Positions 1 through 7,545 of a stretch of 16,113 bases of DNA are shown piece after piece. Source of the stretch: Bacteroidota bacterium (lineage in GTDB: Bacteria > Bacteroidota > Bacteroidia > B-17B0 > Aurantibacillaceae); the NCBI GenBank assembly GCA_023433205.1, contig JAEZDS010000100.1, forward strand, positions 1 to 16,113. Reading direction: 5' to 3'. Under the pieces are notes generated by a model that had not been told where the DNA came from, did no database searches, and saw only the letters and a list, made by a program, of their open reading frames with translations. The position numbers and the translations under genes were made by a program. Positions within the stretch are counted from its first letter, which is position 1. Each line of letters starts with the position of its first letter.

Positions 1-926
1 CTGTAACAGCACTGTGTGCACTCCTCACATCCTGCAATAAAAATGAACCCACTCCTTTTACGCCTACCGACGTAACAGGAACAACGGTGGTAAAAGGAAA
101 CGTAAACAAAAACGTAATCACTCCAGATGGTAGTGGTGGGTGGACCAGTGGATCAGCTGCCCGGATCCCGGCGCCTAACGTAAACGTGTCCATCACAGTT
201 AATAAAAATTCACTTTATCCTAACTCTTCCGCCCAGGGCGCTGACGTATATAACGCAGTAACTGACGCCAGCGGCAACTATAGCGTTGCTGTAAGGTCTA
301 ACGCCTCGGGGGTGATTGCCCGTATTACTATAGACGGTTTTACAGGCACACTCGACACGCTGGTAAATGGTGTTACCAAAAACGGCCTCAGTGCAGTGTA
401 TCAGGGAACTACAATTACCACCACACTGATAATGGGGCAGCCCCAACAGGTTGATCACAGTTTTGATTCCCGCAACGTAGCAAGTAATCCTAATGCTATT
501 CAAACAGGTACCGCCATCCTTACTGGTTCTGCCAGCATCAATCTTATTAAAGAGACAATGACGGGAACTCTGGTATCATACAGTAGTATTAATGCGCCTG
601 TACCGGCAGGACACAAGGTCTATCTGCGTCTGCAGAACGATCCTGTATCTCTTTCAGGCAAGGTTTACGAAACAACCACTGATGCAAATGGCTATTACTC
701 TTTTGAACTATCTACAGTGGCAAATGGCACCCAGGGCTTCAGTCAGAACGCCACTATCTGGATGAACGACTATGCTGCAACACGCGACACACTGAAGGCC
801 GATAATACTGTTGCCAAAGGCATGCCAGGCGTTTTTCAAATGAACAGCACAACAGAATCCGGCCTTTACAATCATACCATCCGGAATGCTGTGTATGTGC
901 GGTACAATACATTTGTTCCAAACTGA
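1..926 (+). CDS. Secreted lipoprotein with two carboxypeptidase-regulatory-like modules (5' partial)
   Basis: The reading frame is already open at base 3 and the true start lies before the window. The first visible residues (VTALCALLTSC) are the end of a lipoprotein signal peptide. The lipobox is LTSC, with the lipidated Cys encoded at 33-35 and followed by NKNEP. The mature part is about 297 residues. It consists of two tandem beta-rich modules of about 140 residues, each with a 'TDA-G-Y-' turn (DASGNYSV and DANGYYSF) typical of carboxypeptidase-regulatory-like folds. A GTG at 87 could be taken as a start, but this would remove the lipobox and is not favoured. The protein is rich in Thr, Asn, Ser and Val, as expected for an extracytoplasmic protein. 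It would be anchored in the outer or inner membrane; binding partner and function are unknown. Transcription appears to end at the hairpin just downstream. The lipoprotein call is firm; the function is not assigned. Confidence 0.8.
   Translation, partial: VTALCALLTSCNKNEPTPFTPTDVTGTTVVKGNVNKNVITPDGSGGWTSGSAARIPAPNVNVSITVNKNSLYPNSSAQGADVYNAVTDASGNYSVAVRSNASGVIARITIDGFTGTLDTLVNGVTKNGLSAVYQGTTITTTLIMGQPQQVDHSFDSRNVASNPNAIQTGTAILTGSASINLIKETMTGTLVSYSSINAPVPAGHKVYLRLQNDPVSLSGKVYETTTDANGYYSFELSTVANGTQGFSQNATIWMNDYAATRDTLKADNTVAKGMPGVFQMNSTTESGLYNHTIRNAVYVRYNTFVPN
75..923 (+). repeat. Tandem duplication of a ~140-residue module inside the lipoprotein
   Basis: Copy 1 (75-503) and copy 2 (504-923) align at the protein level along their whole length. 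Both begin TGT (TGTTVVKGNV against TGTAILTGSA). Both have PAP/APVP before a hydrophobic strand, a TDA(S/N)G-Y turn, then a D/N-rich strand with TLDTL or TRDTL. Both continue with a (T/V)KNGLSAVYQG or AKGMPGVFQM segment and end with a DHSFDSRN or NHTIRNA strand. DNA identity looks low by eye, so the duplication is old. Confidence 0.7.
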
Positions 927-951
927 TTGGAAAGATGAAATCTTCACAAGC

Positions 952-990
952 AAAAAGCCCTCCTGTTTCACGGGAGGGCTTTTTTTTTTG
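952..990 (+). terminator. Rho-independent terminator, possibly bidirectional
   Basis: AGCCCTCC (956-963) pairs perfectly with GGAGGGCT (973-980). Further pairs are possible inside the loop, and ten T follow directly. The stem is flanked by five A on the left, so on the minus strand the hairpin is followed by a short T run. It sits between the convergent lipoprotein gene and serC and could end transcription of both, more strongly for the plus strand. Confidence 0.88.
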
Positions 991-1016
991 AAAAACAAAA
1001 CAGTTTGTAAAACGGG

Positions 1017-2090
1017 CTAAGCGAATTTTTTCTCAAATGCCTGCATACAATCTACCAGTACTTTTACACTTTCTGCGGGCAGAGCATTGTATATGGAAGC
1101 CCTGTACCCACCCACATCACGGTGCCCGCGAAGTCCGCTTATATTCTGTTCTTTCCAGAATTTATCAAACTCGGGCTCCAGTTCAGGTTGGTGCAGTAAA
1201 AAACACACGTTCATGTTACTGCGGTCTTCTTTTGCCGTAGTACCATAAAACATTGAGTTGCGATCGATCTCATCGTAGATCATCTTTGCTTTCTGATCGT
1301 TCACTTTTTCCATCCAGGCAAGGCCTCCGTTCTTTTTCAGCCAGCGCAGGGTAAGCAGGGTAACATAAATCGGAAAAACGGGAGGCGTATTGTACATGCT
1401 TCCACTTTTAATATGTACCTGGTAATCGAGCATTGAGAGCATTTTGCGGCCAGTTTTTCCCAGTACATCCTTGCGCACCATCACCATAGTGCTGCCGGCC
1501 GGCCCCATGTTCTTTTGGGCGCCCGCATAAATAAGTGCGAACTGGCTGGCATCAACCCTTCGGCTAAAAATATCTGAGCTCATGTCGCACACAACGGGTA
1601 TGGGTGATTTTGGAAATTGTTTTAACTGTGTGCCGTAAATGGTATTATTGCTGGTGATGTGCAAATAGTCGGCATCTGAGGGAATTTCATAACCCTTAGG
1701 TATATAGGTGTAATTCTTGTCCTCAGAAGAAGCAATCACTTTTGTGTTACCAATTATCCTGGCTTCCTTAATTGCTTTATTCGCCCAGGTGCCGGTATTC
1801 ACATAAGCAGCGAATCCGCTTTCTCTCAGGAGGTTATAGGGCACCATTGCAAACTGCAGACTGGCACCGCCGCCAAGATAAAGCACTTCGTACTCATCGC
1901 CTACTTCAAAGAGCTCTTTTATTATCGAGCGGGCTTCCTCCATCACCTTTTCGTAGTTTTTACTCCGGTGCGAGATCTCAAGCAGTGAAAGATTGAGATT
2001 CTCGAAATTTAAACAGGCCTCTGAGGCCTGCTGCAGTACTTCCTGCGGCAGGATTCCGGGACCAGCACTGAAATTGTGGACTTTTTGCAT
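1017..2090 (-). CDS. serC: Phosphoserine aminotransferase
   Basis: PLP-dependent aminotransferase of serine biosynthesis (3-phosphohydroxypyruvate plus glutamate to O-phosphoserine plus 2-oxoglutarate). It is cytosolic and normally a homodimer; family members also act on the related pyridoxal-pathway substrate. The 357 residues match the family's usual length. The N-terminus MQKVHNFSAGPGILP is the classic SerC start, followed by LLEISHRSK (about 37-44), LYLGGGASLQF (70-80) and the Schiff-base lysine in YAGAQKNMGPAG, Lys193. YNTPPVFPIY (233-242) and GLRGHRDVGGYRASIYNA (319-336) are also typical. The frame stays open 46 codons further upstream to 2228, but that extension is not conserved-looking and would overlap the upstream gene, so ATG at 2090 is chosen. 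A promoter-like element lies just upstream. serA is not adjacent. Confidence 0.97.
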   Translation of the reverse strand: MQKVHNFSAGPGILPQEVLQQASEACLNFENLNLSLLEISHRSKNYEKVMEEARSIIKELFEVGDEYEVLYLGGGASLQFAMVPYNLLRESGFAAYVNTGTWANKAIKEARIIGNTKVIASSEDKNYTYIPKGYEIPSDADYLHITSNNTIYGTQLKQFPKSPIPVVCDMSSDIFSRRVDASQFALIYAGAQKNMGPAGSTMVMVRKDVLGKTGRKMLSMLDYQVHIKSGSMYNTPPVFPIYVTLLTLRWLKKNGGLAWMEKVNDQKAKMIYDEIDRNSMFYGTTAKEDRSNMNVCFLLHQPELEPEFDKFWKEQNISGLRGHRDVGGYRASIYNALPAESVKVLVDCMQAFEKKFA

Positions 2091-2105
2091 AAGAATAATT
2101 GGCCA

Positions 2106-2138
2106 CAAAGGTATTAAAGAATAAGGGAGATAGCCAAA
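2106..2138 (-). promoter_or_regulatory. Bacteroidota-type promoter for serC
   Basis: On the minus strand a TACCTTTG (2113-2106) matches the Bacteroidota -7 consensus TAnnTTTG exactly. A TTTG (2138-2135) lies 21 bases upstream, as expected for the -33 element. A transcript would begin near 2100, giving a leader of about ten bases before the serC ATG. This suggests serC can be transcribed independently of the WG-repeat gene 82 bases upstream. Confidence 0.55.
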
Positions 2139-2172
2139 AAGATGTTGCTTATTGATGCAGCAGAAGCCTTCT

Positions 2173-4245
2173 TTACTTATCAGCAATGATTTTAATTGTT
2201 CCCCCCGCCTCAAAAGCAAAAAGGCCATCAGCGATCATCTGGATATTTACAACCGACGGGTACAAAATTTCGCCCCTGGAACTTATTATCGCAGAAGGCT
2301 CTGTGCCTGCCACAAAATAGCCTTTACCCAGGCGTTCAATTTTTTGTTCATCTGAAAAAATCACGTCACCACTTTTTCCGATCACTGTAAACCGGTTATT
2401 TTCACGCACTATGGCCGTGCCATTCTCAAAATCTCCGGCCTGATCAAATTTCGGGGGAATCAGCAGTTTGCCATTCTCATCACAATACCCAAACTTCCCT
2501 TTCTTTTTCAATTTTATCATTGCGCCTGAGGGCAAAAACACCTCATCATAGGCAGCAAGTCCATAAATGGTGGCGCCATTTTGATCGCCGATGGCCTGCT
2601 GACCTTTTCTGTTGAGCTTGAAATATCTGCCATCAGAGAACTTGCCCGATTGTATACTGCTCAGGTAGTCAAAAACAGGGTCATAAATAAAACAACCGGC
2701 AGCACTGTAAAACCCATAATACTCATCCTTTACCACCAGGTATAATGAGTCGCTCTGGCGCAACAACTGATCATACGCTGTTTCAAGTAACATTTTTCCT
2801 GCGCGGTCAATCAGCCCGAACTTATCTCCTGATTTTACCACAGCCTGACCAAAACCGCTAAAATCAGAAACCCAGTCGAAAATGGCGGGGTGGGTATAAC
2901 CGTCGAGAGACACAAAACCATATTTATTTTTGTTCTGATAGTAAGCTACATCATTGAGGAAGTCGCCAAGTTTTTCAAATTTTGGCTCTAACAGTAACTG
3001 ACCAAACTGATCTACTGCACCATAACGGCCCCTCTGTTTTACCACATATGTTTGATCGCGGATCTCATTTATTTCCTCAAATTCCTCACTCTGCAACTGA
3101 CCAAGTCTGTTCATAAAAAACCACTTACCATGAATTTTTACGGGTGCCAGGCCATTTCTGAATATTCCCGCCTCTTCAAAACGTTTATTAAAAGGGTTTA
3201 TATTTTCTTTATTGATGTAAAAGGCCGAGTCCTCTTTGTGAACCAGAGCCAGTCCCTGACTAAAATCTCTGCCATCATCGTAAACAGGAGGGATCTGAAG
3301 AATTCCCTTTTCATTCAAAAACCCCATAAAATCTCCCTGCTGAAAGGGATATAATACAATTTTATTCAGCTCCAGTTCATGTAAGATTGAATTGCGCAGG
3401 GGAAACTCAGGATACAGGTCGAGGAACTTTCTGAGCTCGGCATAACTATAAGCTTTTACTGACAGGCTGAACAACAATTTCCATGCCTCAAGGTTTTGCG
3501 GGGCATCCGGAAACTCCTTTACAAAAATTGCCAGGCCTTTGCTGTCTTTTTTTGACCGGTAGATGGCAAACAGCTTTTCATAGGCCTGATTTACCATCCT
3601 GTTGTTCGGATTTTCGCGAAGGAAGGCCAGATAACCTGCGGCGTTCCTGCCAGAAGTGCTTTCCTCGTAAATTTGTTTTTCATATAAGTGCTGCGCCTCC
3701 TTTAGCAAAACACTCGCGGGATGAGTTTCAATAAACGCTTTAGTGGCAGCACTATTATTTTGCCTTGCCGTCTCGTTCAATTCAATGTTATCACGATGCT
3801 CAACAACCCTGTGTTTAAGTTCAGGTGCTGCAAGGTAACAGCTGAGCAGAAAACTCTCATAAGCCTGTACGGAATTTATCTTTTTCACCCTTCTGTACAT
3901 AGCAGCGCACACCGAATCAGCTAATGTTCGATAAGCGCCAATGTCCACAACAAAACCAGAAAGCTCTTTTGGTTCGGGTTTAACCGCATACGACTGCCAG
4001 CCTGCGTTTACATAACGTAGTGCGCTGTCTATATTATGAAAGGGATTATCATTACGCAGATAGATCACGGCCAAACCATATGCGGCATAGGCATTGGTGT
4101 TTTTTTTGTTCAGTTTGCCAAACAATCTTTTTGCCTTAAAATAATCGTACTGTGCCAGCGCAGCAAAGGCATTGTTTAACCTGCCGGCTGAGAGATCAAA
4201 AGACAACAAGACGATCAGCCCTAGAGCTGTTAAACGCGGCACCAT
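2173..4245 (-). CDS. WG-repeat protein with N-terminal helical (TPR-like) region
   Basis: A 690-residue protein. Residues 1-20 look like a signal peptide or membrane anchor (LTALGLIVLLSFDLSA), so it is probably exported. Residues 22-300 are helical, with TPR-like features (AFAALAQYDYFKAKRLFGKL at 26-45, and AYEKLFAIY, AWKLLFSLS, ELRKFLDLYPEFP further on). From about 306 to the end there are WG (KWG) repeats of the form K-(Y/F)-G-(F/L/Y)-(V/I/C)-(D/S)-x-x-G-K-x-(L/I), such as KYGFVSLDGY, KFGLIDRAGK and KFGYCDENGK. This architecture is common in Bacteroidota, but no defined biochemical role is known to me; WG arrays are presumed protein-interaction surfaces. The gene lies 76 bases after the thiamine-binding gene and 82 bases before serC, on the same strand. 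It could be transcribed with its upstream neighbours; I see no clear promoter in the 76-base gap. Confidence 0.85.
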   Translation of the reverse strand: MVPRLTALGLIVLLSFDLSAGRLNNAFAALAQYDYFKAKRLFGKLNKKNTNAYAAYGLAVIYLRNDNPFHNIDSALRYVNAGWQSYAVKPEPKELSGFVVDIGAYRTLADSVCAAMYRRVKKINSVQAYESFLLSCYLAAPELKHRVVEHRDNIELNETARQNNSAATKAFIETHPASVLLKEAQHLYEKQIYEESTSGRNAAGYLAFLRENPNNRMVNQAYEKLFAIYRSKKDSKGLAIFVKEFPDAPQNLEAWKLLFSLSVKAYSYAELRKFLDLYPEFPLRNSILHELELNKIVLYPFQQGDFMGFLNEKGILQIPPVYDDGRDFSQGLALVHKEDSAFYINKENINPFNKRFEEAGIFRNGLAPVKIHGKWFFMNRLGQLQSEEFEEINEIRDQTYVVKQRGRYGAVDQFGQLLLEPKFEKLGDFLNDVAYYQNKNKYGFVSLDGYTHPAIFDWVSDFSGFGQAVVKSGDKFGLIDRAGKMLLETAYDQLLRQSDSLYLVVKDEYYGFYSAAGCFIYDPVFDYLSSIQSGKFSDGRYFKLNRKGQQAIGDQNGATIYGLAAYDEVFLPSGAMIKLKKKGKFGYCDENGKLLIPPKFDQAGDFENGTAIVRENNRFTVIGKSGDVIFSDEQKIERLGKGYFVAGTEPSAIISSRGEILYPSVVNIQMIADGLFAFEAGGTIKIIADK
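2176..3330 (-). repeat. WG-repeat array (about 9 units)
   Basis: Units start near residues 306 (FMGFLNEKG), 374 (KWFFMNRLG), 407 (RYGAVDQFG), 441 (KYGFVSLDG), 475 (KFGLIDRAG), 509 (YYGFYSAAG), 541 (YFKLNRKG), 584 (KFGYCDENG) and 618 (RFTVIGKSG). A degenerate unit may follow at about 650 (SAIISSRGE). Spacing between units 407, 441, 475 and 509 is exactly 34 residues, and again between 584 and 618. The repeats are seen only at the protein level. Confidence 0.8.
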
Positions 4246-4321
4246 CTGATAAAAACTCTAAGTTTGGGATTTTATGCTGTGATACAAAAGATTTTGAGGA
4301 TTTTTTGCTGATACAGCCTGG

Positions 4322-4606
4322 TTAGCCGTACTTCTCCATTTTATCGCTTATCTGAAGATCACGGTTGCCTGCATGGATCTTAATGTTGAGCAATAACTCT
4401 TCACAGCCACCTTTTAGTGTTTCCTCCTGGATCTGCCTGATAAGAGCATAGACCGCATCACTATTCCCTTCAACTACTGTTTCAAAAGGACATACGCGGT
4501 ATTTTAAGCCGCTGTTTTGAATAGTGCTGATCGCCTTATCTATTACACTGTATTTATTTGCTGCTGTATTGAGCGGCAGGAGCTGAATTGCTGCATTTAT
4601 TTTCAT
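4322..4606 (-). CDS. MTH1187/YqgV-type thiamine-binding protein (DUF77)
   Basis: A 94-residue protein matching the small ferredoxin-like thiamine-binding family (Thiamine_BP, formerly DUF77) in length and pattern. The pattern includes an N-terminal strand INAAIQLLPL (3-12), VIDKAISTIQNSGLKYRVCP (21-40), the characteristic ETVVEG (42-47) and a final strand with NIKIHAGNRD (74-83). Family members bind thiamine or a related pyrimidine and are usually cytosolic oligomers; they are thought to act in thiamine handling rather than catalysis. Its ATG overlaps the stop of the SRPBCC gene (ATGA at 4606-4603), so the two are probably translationally coupled. No thiamine biosynthesis gene or TPP riboswitch is visible nearby, so the ligand in this organism is uncertain. 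Confidence 0.85.
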   Translation of the reverse strand: MKINAAIQLLPLNTAANKYSVIDKAISTIQNSGLKYRVCPFETVVEGNSDAVYALIRQIQEETLKGGCEELLLNIKIHAGNRDLQISDKMEKYG

Positions 4607-5022
4607 ATTTCCTCGGTTTTAAGGTCTGCAAGTTTTTCTGCGATAGTATTGGCAAGCGTTCGCAGCGGTTTTTCGGCCATCGCCTTCAGAAAAGGATTCA
4701 GGTGTGCGGCCATTATCACTTCACTGTTACCAGGTAAACTTTCATCCCCGCTGAACAAAACCTGCAGGCGCAGTTCAGACCGGGCCGGCCCCGTAATGTG
4801 ATATACCACCTCCCTGTTCAATATCTTCTTTTCCAGTGCCACTTTTAATGCCGCAATTCCCTGAATATTAAACGAACAGCCATCTTCGGTAAGTTTAAAG
4901 TCTGAGATCTTTTCTGCCGGCAATACCTGCGGGAAATTTTTAAAATCAATCAGGAACGAGTATAGTGACTGCACGGCGCTGCGGGTTTTTCTGGGCGGAC
5001 TGTGAAAGTGTAGTGCTGACAA
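4603..5022 (-). CDS. SRPBCC (START-like) family protein, TTG start
   Basis: A 139-residue protein with the layout of the SRPBCC/START-like fold. An N-terminal strand (ALHFHSP) precedes a helix (VQSLYSFLIDFKNFPQVLP, 17-35) that carries the family-typical FL-D--NF-(x)-LP pattern. Beta strands occupy about 41-104, and a long C-terminal helix follows (NPFLKAMAEKPLRTLANTIA, 109-128). Such proteins have a hydrophobic ligand cavity; no ligand can be assigned. There is no ATG upstream before the in-frame stop at 5107-5109. TTG at 5020-5022 gives an N-terminus that aligns with homologues as remembered, so it is chosen. It heads the leftward gene group, and its stop overlaps the start of the thiamine-binding gene by four bases. 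Confidence 0.78.
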   Translation of the reverse strand: MSALHFHSPPRKTRSAVQSLYSFLIDFKNFPQVLPAEKISDFKLTEDGCSFNIQGIAALKVALEKKILNREVVYHITGPARSELRLQVLFSGDESLPGNSEVIMAAHLNPFLKAMAEKPLRTLANTIAEKLADLKTEEI

Positions 5023-5189
5023 AATATTTTTTGTTTGATAAAAACCGCAAGTTAAGGACTTCTTTGCAGCGCTTTGGCCCTTGTTTGGCCAGGCACGAGA
5101 AAAAATGCTAAATCAGCTGTTTTGTAACTACCTGAAGGGTGGAGTTTTGGCATGAGATTTTCAGCATCACTGAAATTTCACAAACCACA

Positions 5190-6659
5190 ATGAAACAACC
5201 TTTACGACTATACCTGCCGGTTTTTATTCTATGCGCTTGTGTTATTGCGTTTATTTTCTGGTCGTGCGCTACTAACCCTGTGAGCAAAAAAAAGCAGGTG
5301 GTATTTATGTCAGAAAAACAGGAGATTGCGATGGGCAAAGACGCCGATCCGCAGATAACGGCGCAGTTCGGACTTTACGAAGACAAATCCCTTCAGGACT
5401 TTATTGACAGCAAAGGGCAGGAAATGGTAAAGATCTCGCACCGTTCTAACATCGACTATCATTTCAGAGTACTGGATTCCGAGATCCTGAATGCCTTTGC
5501 TGTGCCTGGCGGCTACGTATATTTCACCAGGGGAATAATGGCTCATTTTAATAACGAAGCTGAATTTGCAGGTGTGCTGGGTCACGAGATCGGGCATATT
5601 GCGGCGCGGCATTCGGTTGAACAGCAGCGCAACCAGATTCTGGGTCAGGCCGGGATTATTGCCGGGGTGGTGCTTGCGCCCGAGCTGGCAGGCCTGGCGG
5701 AACCGGCATCGCAGGGTATGGGACTGCTTCTGTTAAAATTCGGCCGTGATGCTGAGAGAGAGTCCGATAAACTGGGCGTGGAATATTCTTCAAAAATAGG
5801 CTATGATGCCAGCGAAATGGCTGAGTTCTTTCTAACGCTGGAAAGACAAAGTTCGGCATCAGGTAAGGGCGAACTACCCGAATTCCTTTCTACCCACCCA
5901 AACCCCGGCAACAGGCTGGTTGATGTTGGAAAACAGGCAGAAGAATGGAAGAAAAAGCTCAGGCTGAAAGACCCGAAGGTAAACCGCGCTGCTTACCTTA
6001 AACGGATAGAGGGGCTTGTTTATGGTGAAGACCCCAAACAGGGTTACCTTGAAGAAGGGGTGTTCTACCATCCCCAGCTAAAATTTCAGTTTGCCATACC
6101 ATCGGGGTGGCGCTATCAGAACAGCCCTTCACAGGTGCAGCTGGCCGAACCTGAGGGCAAGGCGCTGATGATACTCTCTGCGGCAAAAGCCGGCACTCCG
6201 AAAGAGGCTGCCGAAGCTTTTCTGCAGCAAAACGGCTTGCAGGCCATTGACGTTAAGGAAACTGCAGTAAATGGTTTAACGGCGCTGATTGTTATTGCAG
6301 ATACCAAACCTCAGCAGGGTCAGCAGCAGCCACCGTTACGGACCGTTAGCTATTTTATAAGGTATAATGACTTGATCTACCTTTTGATGGGCGTGGCAAC
6401 TACCAGCGATTTTGATGGCCGGTTCGGCACCTTCACAGCATCGCAGGAAAGTTTCAGGGAGCTGAGTGATGCAGAAAAACTGAATAAGCAGCCAGAAAGA
6501 ATAAGGATAAAAACAGTGGCGGCAACAAATACCCTCGAGAACATACTTAAAGCTTATAAAGTAGATGAAAAAAGGCTCGAAGAAATAGCCATAGTTAATG
6601 GCATGCAGCTAAAGGATCAGGTAGAAAAAGGCAGCCTCATAAAAGTGCCTGAACGGTAA
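5190..6659 (+). CDS. M48 family metalloprotease lipoprotein with C-terminal LysM-like segment
   Basis: A 489-residue zinc metalloprotease. The N-terminus is a lipoprotein signal with the probable lipid Cys26 in FWSCATNPVSKKKQ; CATNPV-(T/S)-x-K is a hallmark of this M48 subgroup. The zinc site is HEIGH at 132-136 (His132, catalytic Glu133, His136), with the third ligand Glu189 in E-R-E-S-D. FAVPGGYVYFTRGIM (103-117) and STHPNPGNRL (234-243) are conserved M48 elements. Residues about 293-425 form a second domain, beginning with YHPQLKFQFAIPSGW. Residues 445-487 (TLENILKAYKVDEKRLEEIA, then NGM and a final SLIKVP) resemble a LysM-like peptidoglycan-associated end. Envelope protein quality control is likely by analogy with BepA-type proteases. 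An earlier in-frame ATG at 5139 would hide the signal peptide, so 5190 is preferred. It converges with the SIMPL gene 41 bases away, with no clear terminator between them. Confidence 0.93.
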   Translation: MKQPLRLYLPVFILCACVIAFIFWSCATNPVSKKKQVVFMSEKQEIAMGKDADPQITAQFGLYEDKSLQDFIDSKGQEMVKISHRSNIDYHFRVLDSEILNAFAVPGGYVYFTRGIMAHFNNEAEFAGVLGHEIGHIAARHSVEQQRNQILGQAGIIAGVVLAPELAGLAEPASQGMGLLLLKFGRDAERESDKLGVEYSSKIGYDASEMAEFFLTLERQSSASGKGELPEFLSTHPNPGNRLVDVGKQAEEWKKKLRLKDPKVNRAAYLKRIEGLVYGEDPKQGYLEEGVFYHPQLKFQFAIPSGWRYQNSPSQVQLAEPEGKALMILSAAKAGTPKEAAEAFLQQNGLQAIDVKETAVNGLTALIVIADTKPQQGQQQPPLRTVSYFIRYNDLIYLLMGVATTSDFDGRFGTFTASQESFRELSDAEKLNKQPERIRIKTVAATNTLENILKAYKVDEKRLEEIAIVNGMQLKDQVEKGSLIKVPER

Positions 6660-6700
6660 TTGCCTTTTTGCACTTCAGCTTCTTTATCGCTTACGGAATC

Positions 6701-7402
6701 TTACTTTTTTATCTCAAACTTCACGGTAAAACCCGAGCGGATCCTGATCTTCCTCATTGAAAGATCTTCGTCGGCGCCGGCATCCAGCCCCGAAACCTTC
6801 AAAGCATTGTGGAAAACACCGGCACGCTGTTCCTGCATACCATGTTCAACCCAATTTTCGCCCTCAAGCACCTGCAGAGGATCTCCTGCCTTCTGGTCGA
6901 TTGCGGTGAGGATATAGTCTGCTTTTTCTTTCGCGGCTTTTATGGCTTTGATTCGATTTTCTTTCTGGTATTCAAGAATGCGGGTATGGTCGAGCCGTGT
7001 AATGCGCGCATCGTGAACGCTTAATTTATCAAGCTGCTCATATACCTTTGAGAGCATTTCGGCGGAATTCACTTTCAGCAGATAAGTTTTGGAGTTAACA
7101 ACGTCTTTTTTTATCAACCTCACCTTTTGAAAATCGGCGAAAGCTGTTACAACGGTAAGCTGTTTAAGATCGATACCCAGGTTTTTGAGTTCTTTTTTTA
7201 AATTCTCTTCCTGCCTGCCAATGTTCATTTTATCTCTGCCATCAACATACTCACGAAGGGTGATATTTACTTCAATAACATCGGGCACAACTTCCATTTC
7301 GCTGGTGCCGGTTACTTCGATAAATGATTTTTCAGGCATGGATGGCTGCTGGGCGCCAAGCGTGAAAAAAGTGCAGCAAAAAAGCAGGGCAAATGATTTC
7401 AT
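6701..7402 (-). CDS. SIMPL domain (DUF541) exported protein
   Basis: A 233-residue protein with a signal peptide (MKSFALLFCCTFFTLGAQ, likely cleaved near residue 17). A SIMPL/DUF541 domain fills the rest. It starts with the typical IEVTGTSEMEVVPDVIEVNI (28-47) and includes a helix with K-EL-NLGID (about 70-78), V-SKTYLLKV (103-111) and RIKAIKAAKEKADYIL (150-165). It ends with an IRSGFTVKFEI strand. DUF541 proteins are oligomeric periplasmic or outer-membrane proteins of loosely known function, some linked to oxidative stress or surface structures. It follows pyrE on the same strand after a 143-base gap in which I see no promoter or terminator motif. Confidence 0.9.
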   Translation of the reverse strand: MKSFALLFCCTFFTLGAQQPSMPEKSFIEVTGTSEMEVVPDVIEVNITLREYVDGRDKMNIGRQEENLKKELKNLGIDLKQLTVVTAFADFQKVRLIKKDVVNSKTYLLKVNSAEMLSKVYEQLDKLSVHDARITRLDHTRILEYQKENRIKAIKAAKEKADYILTAIDQKAGDPLQVLEGENWVEHGMQEQRAGVFHNALKVSGLDAGADEDLSMRKIRIRSGFTVKFEIKK

Positions 7403-7545
7403 TGTTTAATGTATTTTGAACGTAAAAATAAAGAGGCCTGAATCACATTTATACTTTGCCTGCAGAGAAAATTCAGAGCGATTTAAACTGGCTGCCGGTT
7501 AAGCATTAAAAAGAACTGAGGTAAACGAGTAAGCTGCCAATTTAA

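Noticed and set aside
708..998. Open frame on the minus strand across the lipoprotein end
   Set aside because: It runs through the terminator and opposes a clear gene; the composition is not protein-like.
2091..2228. 46-codon in-frame extension of serC upstream of ATG 2090
   Set aside because: The extension does not resemble SerC, would overlap the 3' end of the WG-repeat gene, and would swallow the likely promoter.
6660..6700. Possible terminator between the convergent M48 and SIMPL genes
   Set aside because: T-rich stretches exist but no stem was found.
7403..7545. Possible promoter or small RNA between pyrE and the SIMPL gene
   Set aside because: No TAnnTTTG on the minus strand and no stable hairpin with a T-run seen; TATACTTTG on the plus strand has the wrong spacing and would face into pyrE.
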